7,337 nt of DNA from an uncultured Clostridia bacterium (GTDB lineage: Bacteria > Bacillota > Clostridia > Christensenellales > DTU072): positions 1-7,337 of the forward strand of contig CAKRAY010000071.1 of NCBI GenBank assembly GCA_934296355.1, read 5' to 3'. The position numbers were made by a program, and so were the translations under genes. Below the pieces are notes generated by a model. It saw only the letters and a list, made by a program, of their open reading frames with translations. It was not told the origin of the DNA and made no database searches. Positions 1 through 4,565 of this stretch are shown here, piece by piece; position 1 is the stretch's first letter, and every line of letters begins with the position of its first letter.

Positions 1-752
1 CAGTTAGCGCCGATAGCATTTCCGAATTCTTCGCCGATAGCAACTCTTACTGCGGGAGCGGTACCGAATACTACGTGTTTGGAAGGATCGTGAATAGCCG
101 CCAAAACATTGTCGATTTCGTCTTTTTCTCTTAAAGCGCCGGTAGGACAAACGCTGATACATTGTCCGCAACCAACGCAAGAAACTTCGGAAAGACTCTT
201 TAAAAACTGGCTTCCGATTTGCGTATCGAAGCCACGACTGTTCGCGCCGATAACCGCAATGCCTTGATAGTTCTTACAAGCGGCTACGCAACGACGGCAC
301 AAAATACATTTATTGTTGTCACGTACGATATACGGGGTGCTTTCGTCTAATTCAAAACTATTCTTTACGCCACGATATTTGTTGCCGTCGCAACCTAATT
401 CCTTAGAAAGTCTTTGTAATTCGCAATTCTCGCTTCTTACGCAAGACAAACAATCCTGATGGTGGTCGGATAGAATAAGTTCTACCGTGGTTTTTCTCGA
501 AGCGAGTACTTTGGGCGTATTGGTAAAGACTTCCATACCCTCGTTTACGGGATACACGCAAGACGCCACGAGGCTTCTCGCGCCTTTAACTTCGCAAACG
601 CAAACACGGCAAGCGCCGATAGCGTTAATATCTCTCAAATAGCAAAGCGTGGGGATTCTTATACCCGCTTTTCTTGCCGCGTCAAGAATCGTAGTACCTT
701 GAGGTACGCTTACTTCTTTTCCGTTTATTTTTAAATTAACTAAATTTTCCAT
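1..752 (-). CDS. hydA: [FeFe]-hydrogenase catalytic subunit HydA, N-terminal part
   Basis: This is the catalytic subunit of a cytoplasmic electron-bifurcating hydrogenase (HydABC), which would make H2 from NADH plus reduced ferredoxin or run in reverse. Only the first 250 residues are in the window; the gene runs off the left edge. In order they show: a [2Fe-2S] ferredoxin domain with C37, C48, C51 and C65; a His-Cys [4Fe-4S] motif H97-x3-C101-x2-C104-x5-C110; and a two-cluster ferredoxin domain (C149, C152, C155, C159 and C192, C195, C198, C202). The beginning of the H-cluster domain follows, with TAPAVRVAIGEEFG near residue 231. The H-cluster cysteines lie outside, so catalysis cannot be confirmed here. 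The start at 752 has GGAGG at 759-763, and hydB ends 14 bases upstream, so this is the last visible operon gene. The similar N-terminus of NuoG or formate dehydrogenase is the alternative, but the TAPAVR stretch and the hydB neighbour favour HydA. Confidence 0.95.
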   Translation of the reverse strand, partial: MENLVNLKINGKEVSVPQGTTILDAARKAGIRIPTLCYLRDINAIGACRVCVCEVKGARSLVASCVYPVNEGMEVFTNTPKVLASRKTTVELILSDHHQDCLSCVRSENCELQRLSKELGCDGNKYRGVKNSFELDESTPYIVRDNNKCILCRRCVAACKNYQGIAVIGANSRGFDTQIGSQFLKSLSEVSCVGCGQCISVCPTGALREKDEIDNVLAAIHDPSKHVVFGTAPAVRVAIGEEFGNAIGAN

Positions 753-766
753 ATTGTACCTCCGAA

Positions 767-2548
767 CTATTTCTTAATTATAGCCTTGAACTTACATCCC
801 TCTATGCAGGCTCCGCACTTAATACATTTTGCGGTATCGATAACGTGTTTTTCTTTAACTTTACCGATGATCGCGCCGACGGGACAGTTACGAGCGCACT
901 TGGTGCATCCGATACATTTGTCGGTAATTTGGAAAGTAACGAGTTTCTTACATACGCCGGCGGGACATCTCTTTTCCACAACGTGGGCGACATACTCGTC
1001 TTTGAAGTATCTAAGCGTGGACAAAACGGGGTTGGGCGCGGTTTGTCCGAGTCCGCAAAGCGAATTCTCCTTTATGTAGTAGCAAAGTTTTTCCATATCG
1101 TCCAAATCTTGCAACGTAGCGGTACCGTTGGTTATCTTTTCGAGATATTCTAAAAGTCTTCTATTACCGATACGACATGGCGTACACTTACCACAGCTTT
1201 CATCGACCGTAAATTCGAGGAAGAACTTAGCGATATCTACCATACAGTTATTTTCGTCCATAACGATCATACCGCCGGAACCCATCATCGAGCCGATGGA
1301 AATCAAATTATCGTAATCTATCGGAATATCGTAATGCGCCGCGGGAATACATCCGCCGGAAGGACCGCCGGTTTGCGCCGCTTTGAACTTCTTGCCGTTA
1401 GGAACTCCGCCGCCGATGTCGTCGATAACTTCGCGCAAGGTGGTACCCATGGGAATTTCCACTAGACCGGTATTGGTGATTTTTCCGCCTAACGCGAAAA
1501 CTTTCGTACCTTTGGATCTTTCCGTACCCATAGAAGCGAACCAATCCGCTCCTTTGAGGATAATTTGGCAAACGTTAGCGTACGTTTCTACGTTATTCAA
1601 TATAGTAGGTTTACCGAACAAACCTTTTACCGCGGGGAACGGAGGTCTCGGGCGAGGCTCGCCACGATGTCCTTCGATACTCGTCATAAGAGCGGTTTCT
1701 TCGCCGCATACGAACGCGCCGGCTCCGAGACGGATATCGATATCGAAATCAAAGCCGGTCCCGAGAATATTCTTTCCCAACAATCCGTACTCTCTCGCTT
1801 GTTTGATGGCAGTTTTACATCTTTGAACGGCGATAGGATATTCCGCTCTGCAATAAATATAGCCTTGATGCGAACCGATAGTATATCCGGCGATAGTCAT
1901 CGCTTCGAGAACGGCGTGAGGATCGCCCTCTAATACCGATCTATCCATAAACGCGCCCGGGTCGCCTTCGTCGGCGTTACAACAAACATATTTGTCTTCG
2001 CCGGGTTGTGCCATAGCGAACGACCATTTACGCCCGGTGGGGAATCCGGCGCCACCACGTCCGCGTAATCCGGATTTAAGCATGGTGTCGATAACGTCTT
2101 GTCTGCTCATGGAAGTCAAGACTTTAATTAAAGCCTGGTAACCGTCGTGAGCGATGTATTCGTCTATGTTTTCCGGGTCGATAACGCCGCAGTTACGGAG
2201 CGCGACACGCGCTTGCTTCTTATAGAAATTGGTATCCGTAAGCGCCATAACTTTTTCGCCGTTCGATTCGGTATGCAATAATCTATTAACGATTCTTCCC
2301 TTTTCGATATGTTCCGATACTATTTCATCTACGTCGGAAACTTCTACTCTGCTATAAAACGCGCCTTCGGGATATATAATGATAACCGGACCTACCGCGC
2401 AAAGACCGAAACAACCCGTTCTTATAACTTGTACTTCTTTGTCTAAGCCTTTTTCGGTTAAAAGTTCCTTAAATCTATCTGCGATTTTCATACTGTTGTT
2501 GGAAGTACATCCGGTACCGCCGCAAACTAAAATGTGATTTCTATACAT
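767..2548 (-). CDS. hydB: Electron-bifurcating hydrogenase subunit HydB (NuoF-like NADH/FMN subunit)
   Basis: HydB binds FMN and NAD(H) and is the flavin subunit of the HydABC complex, where bifurcation is thought to occur. The 593 residues show: a thioredoxin-like [2Fe-2S] domain (C9, C14, C46, C50); a NuoF core with the glycine-rich GRGGAGFPTGRKW (163-175) for flavin/nucleotide binding and GAGAFVCGEETAL (275-287); an SLBB-like stretch around 345-415; a [4Fe-4S] site ESCGKCTPCRIG (C452, C455, C458, with C498); and a C-terminal two-cluster ferredoxin domain (C545, C548, C551, C555; C575, C578, C581, C585). All expected ligands are present and the length is normal for HydB. The frame is open to 2587, but the start at 2548 is preferred because AGGAGG lies just upstream and the protein then begins MYRNHILVCGGTGC, as in relatives. 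It sits 16 bases after the small [2Fe-2S] gene and 14 before hydA. Confidence 0.96.
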   Translation of the reverse strand: MYRNHILVCGGTGCTSNNSMKIADRFKELLTEKGLDKEVQVIRTGCFGLCAVGPVIIIYPEGAFYSRVEVSDVDEIVSEHIEKGRIVNRLLHTESNGEKVMALTDTNFYKKQARVALRNCGVIDPENIDEYIAHDGYQALIKVLTSMSRQDVIDTMLKSGLRGRGGAGFPTGRKWSFAMAQPGEDKYVCCNADEGDPGAFMDRSVLEGDPHAVLEAMTIAGYTIGSHQGYIYCRAEYPIAVQRCKTAIKQAREYGLLGKNILGTGFDFDIDIRLGAGAFVCGEETALMTSIEGHRGEPRPRPPFPAVKGLFGKPTILNNVETYANVCQIILKGADWFASMGTERSKGTKVFALGGKITNTGLVEIPMGTTLREVIDDIGGGVPNGKKFKAAQTGGPSGGCIPAAHYDIPIDYDNLISIGSMMGSGGMIVMDENNCMVDIAKFFLEFTVDESCGKCTPCRIGNRRLLEYLEKITNGTATLQDLDDMEKLCYYIKENSLCGLGQTAPNPVLSTLRYFKDEYVAHVVEKRCPAGVCKKLVTFQITDKCIGCTKCARNCPVGAIIGKVKEKHVIDTAKCIKCGACIEGCKFKAIIKK

Positions 2549-2555
2549 AAATATA

Positions 2556-2562
2556 CCTCCTC
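2556..2562 (-). promoter_or_regulatory. Ribosome binding site setting the hydB start
   Basis: Read on the minus strand this is GAGGAGG, seven bases before ATG at 2548. It lies in the 16-base gap after the preceding gene. It rules out the longer in-frame start at 2587, which would sit inside the upstream coding region and has no comparable site. Confidence 0.85.
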
Positions 2563-2564
2563 TG

Positions 2565-2906
2565 TTATTTCGCATCGGAACAGACAAGGCTGTTTACGAT
2601 TTCTTTTGCTTTCGCTACGTCTACGTGAGTATAAGTTATCGGTTCTTTACCGGTAACTTTTACTTGAACCACGGGTTCTACGGAACAATCTCCCAAGCAA
2701 CCGGTACGCATAACTTTCAATTGCGCAAGTTTTCTCTCCGCCACTTCGTCTACGAGCGCGTTGAAAACTTCTCTCGCTCCCGCTTCTATTCCGCAAGTTC
2801 CCATAGCAACGACTATCTTAATCGTATCGTCCGTAGGGTTTTCTCTGAGAATTTTTTGCGCTTGCATTTTCTCTCTGATGTCATTGATATCAGCGATACT
2901 TTTCAT
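2565..2906 (-). CDS. Small thioredoxin-fold (2Fe-2S) ferredoxin domain protein of the hydrogenase operon
   Basis: A 113-residue cytoplasmic protein of the (2Fe-2S) ferredoxin domain family, related to the N-terminal domain of HydB and the C-terminal half of NuoE. The N-terminal 28 residues are charged and probably helical. The fold then shows VVAMGTCGIEAGAREV (C38 near its start) and MRTGCLGDCSVEPVV (C70, C74). The usual C-x4-C of the first half is reduced to the single C38; C109 near the C-terminus is probably not a ligand. From memory, this three-cysteine pattern is usual for small proteins of this type in clostridial hyd operons. The role is unproven: it may be an accessory electron carrier or assembly factor for HydABC. 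AGGAGG at 2917-2922, ten bases before the ATG, supports the start. The ATPase gene ends 23 bases upstream and hydB starts 16 bases downstream, so co-transcription is likely. Confidence 0.9.
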   Translation of the reverse strand: MKSIADINDIREKMQAQKILRENPTDDTIKIVVAMGTCGIEAGAREVFNALVDEVAERKLAQLKVMRTGCLGDCSVEPVVQVKVTGKEPITYTHVDVAKAKEIVNSLVCSDAK

Positions 2907-2929
2907 TCTTCTTAGTCCTCCTGCTTTAA

Positions 2930-3493
2930 CTATTTTAACTTATTCTTTATCTCGTTCTTTATTCGGTAAACGAGTTGTATAGGGATGCTACCATCGCATT
3001 CCCTTGGTATTTTAGTAGTATCTAACGTAAATTCTCCGCTTTCGGTTATAAACTCGAATAAAAAATCAACTCCGTTTTCACACTTCGAAAGCAATGTCGC
3101 GACGCTGTCTTCGACTTTTCCTTCTATCACACTGTTCGTCGAATCGATAATGAACTCCGCATAAACGTTTGTTCCAACGAACGCTTCGCTCGTTATACGT
3201 AACGCGCCTCCGCAGTTAGTTACGTCTTTTTCAAGCAAACTCAATCCGCGTCCACGGTGATCGCCTTTTGTGGAAAAACCGTGTTTCAAACATTCGCGTA
3301 GCGTGCGTTCATCCATTCCGCAACCGTTGTCTTTAACGGTAAAAGAGCACACGTTTTTTTTGCGAAAAAAAATAATTTCAATTCTTTTTGCGAACGATTC
3401 GACAGAATTCAACGCGACTTCCAATAAATGTAAAGAAACGTCCGCTCTATATATCTTTTGTTCCCATGTTTCTTTTTTGCCGAATCTTTCCAT
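2930..3493 (-). CDS. Stand-alone GHKL-type ATP-binding protein of the hydrogenase operon
   Basis: A 187-residue soluble protein with a histidine-kinase-type ATPase fold but no dimerisation/phospho-histidine domain and no sensor region. The N box is SLHLLEVALNSVES (20-33, N29), the G1 box DNGCGM (55-60, D55) and the G2 region GRGLSLL (81-87). The C-terminal part, with VDFLFEFITESGEFTLDTTKI (two overlapping blocks in 142-162), resembles the tail I recall for ATP-binding proteins found beside clostridial NADH-dependent hydrogenases. Its function is not known; regulation, assembly or switching of the hydrogenase are possibilities. Relatives tend to begin just before the SLH motif, so this protein carries about 17 extra N-terminal residues. 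No better start is visible. The start at 3493 lacks a good ribosome binding site: the nearest purine-rich stretch lies in the arm of a hairpin about 15 bases upstream. The hydC stop is 40 bases upstream. Confidence 0.88.
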   Translation of the reverse strand: MERFGKKETWEQKIYRADVSLHLLEVALNSVESFAKRIEIIFFRKKNVCSFTVKDNGCGMDERTLRECLKHGFSTKGDHRGRGLSLLEKDVTNCGGALRITSEAFVGTNVYAEFIIDSTNSVIEGKVEDSVATLLSKCENGVDFLFEFITESGEFTLDTTKIPRECDGSIPIQLVYRIKNEIKNKLK

Positions 3494-3498
3494 TTATC

Positions 3499-3535
3499 AA
3501 AAAACGAACCGCCTTAACTATAAGGTAAGACGGTT
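3499..3535 (-). terminator. Hairpin with T-tract between hydC and the ATPase gene
   Basis: On the minus strand AACCGTCTTA (3526-3535) pairs with TAAGGCGGTT (3507-3516), giving ten pairs including one G-U around a nine-base loop. Two bases later comes TTTTTT (3499-3504). The left arm begins inside the hydC stop codon, and the T-tract ends five bases before the ATPase start. This has the form of an intrinsic terminator inside an operon, so it may be leaky, regulated, or a site that sets the mRNA 3' end. A competing five-pair hairpin, CCTTA with TAAGG, uses the same right arm. Confidence 0.65.
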
Positions 3536-4031
3536 AATTGTATTTAGCCAATATTCCGGGTACGTCGTCGGGAGTAATTCTACCGTATACGTCGCCGTTA
3601 ACGGTTAAAACCGGCGCGAGTCCGCAACATCCTATACAACGGGTAGCCGTTAAAGAGTATCTTCCGTCTTCGGAAGTAAGTCCGTCCGATAAACCAAGTT
3701 CTCTTTCGAGTCTTGCCATAATATCTCCCGAACCTTTAACATAGCAAGCCGTTCCCAAACATACGGAAACCGCATATTTGCCCTTAGGATTCAATGCAAA
3801 TTGCGCATAGAACGTCGCGACTCCGAATACTTCTTCCATAGAAATTCCAAGTTCTTCCGCAACGATTTGTTGCACTTCGATAGGTAAATATCCGTAGATT
3901 TCTTGCGCTTCTTGCAAAGCCGGCATCAACGCTCCGCCTATGTTTTTCAGTTCGGCAAGTTTTGCGCGAAGTTCTTTTTCCTGAGCTTCCGTTCCGGTAA
4001 AAGGCACTCCGCTGATTTTAATTCTGCCCAT
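3534..4031 (-). CDS. hydC: Hydrogenase subunit HydC, NuoE-like [2Fe-2S] protein
   Basis: HydC is the small [2Fe-2S] subunit of the electron-bifurcating hydrogenase and is homologous to NuoE of complex I. The 165 residues match the family length. The N-terminal helical part contains LMPALQEAQEIYGYLP (35-50) and GVATFYAQFAL (70-80), both typical of NuoE. The thioredoxin-like part carries C91-x4-C96 (VCLGTACYVKG) and C132-x3-C136 (TRCIGCCGLAP), which are the four cluster ligands. The frame is open upstream to 4136, but that stretch is AT-rich leader. The start at 4031 has AGGAGG at 4042-4047 and gives the usual MGRIKI-like beginning. It is the first gene of the leftward operon. A hairpin and T-tract follow its stop codon, so it may be expressed more than the genes behind it. 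Confidence 0.95.
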   Translation of the reverse strand: MGRIKISGVPFTGTEAQEKELRAKLAELKNIGGALMPALQEAQEIYGYLPIEVQQIVAEELGISMEEVFGVATFYAQFALNPKGKYAVSVCLGTACYVKGSGDIMARLERELGLSDGLTSEDGRYSLTATRCIGCCGLAPVLTVNGDVYGRITPDDVPGILAKYN

Positions 4032-4041
4032 AAATAGATAA

Positions 4042-4047
4042 CCTCCT
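4042..4047 (-). promoter_or_regulatory. Ribosome binding site setting the hydC start
   Basis: AGGAGG on the minus strand, within GAGGAGGT, ten bases before ATG at 4031. It argues against the longer in-frame start at 4136, which lies in AT-rich DNA overlapping the likely promoter. Confidence 0.85.
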
Positions 4048-4075
4048 CGGTATAAAAAAATATTTTCCGTATGGT

Positions 4076-4104
4076 AATTTAACACAAAAATAAGTTTTTT
4101 GCAA
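4076..4104 (-). promoter_or_regulatory. Candidate promoter of the hyd operon, proximal
   Basis: On the minus strand TTGCAA (4099-4104) and TAAATT (4076-4081) are separated by 17 bases, giving a plausible sigma-A type promoter. Initiation would fall near 4069, leaving about 38 bases of leader before hydC with its ribosome binding site. The DNA here is AT-rich, so chance matches are possible. Confidence 0.45.
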
Positions 4105-4121
4105 TCTATATTAAAAAATAA

Positions 4122-4150
4122 ATTGTAATATATCAAAAAAAATATAGCAA
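4122..4150 (-). promoter_or_regulatory. Candidate promoter of the hyd operon, distal
   Basis: On the minus strand TTGCTA (4145-4150) and TACAAT (4122-4127) are 17 bases apart. The -10 matches five of six consensus bases and the -35 four of six. Initiation would be near 4115, giving a leader of about 84 bases. It may act with or instead of the proximal candidate. A further TATAAT at 4181-4186 on this strand has only a poor -35. Confidence 0.45.
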
Positions 4151-4241
4151 AAATTTCTATTCGTCCCGTCGCCTTGGGTCATTATAACGCAACGCGCATG
4201 AGATTTAGAAAAATTTTCTTTAGAAAAAACTTGATTTTCGT

Positions 4242-4270
4242 TTGACAAAGAGCTTTAGCGATGCTATCCT
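4242..4270 (+). promoter_or_regulatory. Promoter of the T-box leader and acyl-CoA synthetase gene
   Basis: A perfect TTGACA -35 (4242-4247), a 17-base spacer and TATCCT (4265-4270) form a good sigma-A type promoter. Initiation is expected near 4277, just before the first base-paired part of the T-box leader. That placement fits a transcript that begins with the riboswitch. Confidence 0.8.
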
Positions 4271-4276
4271 AAAATC

Positions 4277-4532
4277 AAAGTTATGACGAAGACGGCTTGA
4301 AACAAAGCGTTGTACAGAGAACCGGTGGTCGGTGCGAACCGGTAACCTTGTTTCTATCGGCCCATCACTTCCGAGCAGAAAGTAAGAAAGCATTTAGCAA
4401 GTAGATACTTTCCGTGAATGCACGTTACAGCATGGGGTTTGTTTGAACCTATAAGTGGCGTTTTACGCAATTTGAGTGGTACCGCGGGTAATGATCATAC
4501 TCGTCTCAAAGCGATTTGAGACGAGTTTTTTT
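4277..4532 (+). promoter_or_regulatory. T-box riboswitch leader, probable isoleucine (AUC) specifier
   Basis: This leader binds uncharged tRNA and allows read-through into the downstream gene when the cognate amino acid is short. Stem I has GAAACAA (4299-4305) paired with TTGTTTC (4348-4354), the AGAGA bulge (4316-4320) and the conserved distal loop region ending GGTGCGAACCGG (4331-4342). A lower helix pairs GAAG (4288-4291) with CTTC (4368-4371). Just before that 3' strand is AUC (4364-4366) followed by A, the usual specifier position, pointing to tRNA-Ile. GAAAGTA (4378-4384) pairs with TACTTTC (4406-4412); its loop GCATTTA (4390-4396) pairs with TGAATGC (4415-4421) as a IIA/B-type pseudoknot. 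A small hairpin at 4458-4468 could be Stem III. The T-box sequence TGGTACCGCGG is at 4477-4487. The UGGU bulge would pair with an ACCA tRNA end, which fits tRNA-Ile. The class is clear; the specifier is inferred, and the lack of an obvious AGUA loop motif lowers certainty. Confidence 0.93.
4499..4532 (+). terminator. T-box regulated intrinsic terminator
   Basis: ACTCGTCTCAAA (4499-4510) pairs perfectly with TTTGAGACGAGT (4515-4526) around a GCGA loop, and a T-tract runs to 4532. In the alternative antiterminator, GAGT (4474-4477) can pair with ACTC (4499-4502), removing the terminator's 5' arm. The structure ends 33 bases before the start codon it controls. Confidence 0.95.
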
Positions 4533-4553
4533 ATTACCGAACGTCTTGAATCT

Positions 4554-4559
4554 AAGGAG
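4554..4559 (+). promoter_or_regulatory. Ribosome binding site setting the synthetase start
   Basis: AAGGAG lies six bases before ATG at 4566. It rules out the earlier in-frame ATG at 4476, which sits inside the T-box sequence and would translate the terminator hairpin. Confidence 0.88.
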
Positions 4560-4565
4560 TTACTT

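Noticed and set aside
786..1933. Plus-strand open frames opposite hydB
   Set aside because: They lack ribosome binding sites and recognisable domains and lie wholly antisense to a clear hydB frame; they follow from its codon bias.
4070..4090. A TGTTAAAT stretch on the minus strand as a Rex operator upstream of hydC
   Set aside because: Only one half-site is visible, with no inverted partner at the expected spacing. AT-rich DNA gives such half-sites by chance.
4111..4182. A 23-codon minus-strand reading frame beginning MTQGDGTNRNF in the intergenic region
   Set aside because: No ribosome binding site, a hydrophobic AT-driven tail and overlap with the candidate hyd promoter. There is no evidence that it is translated; kept only as part of the GC-island observation.
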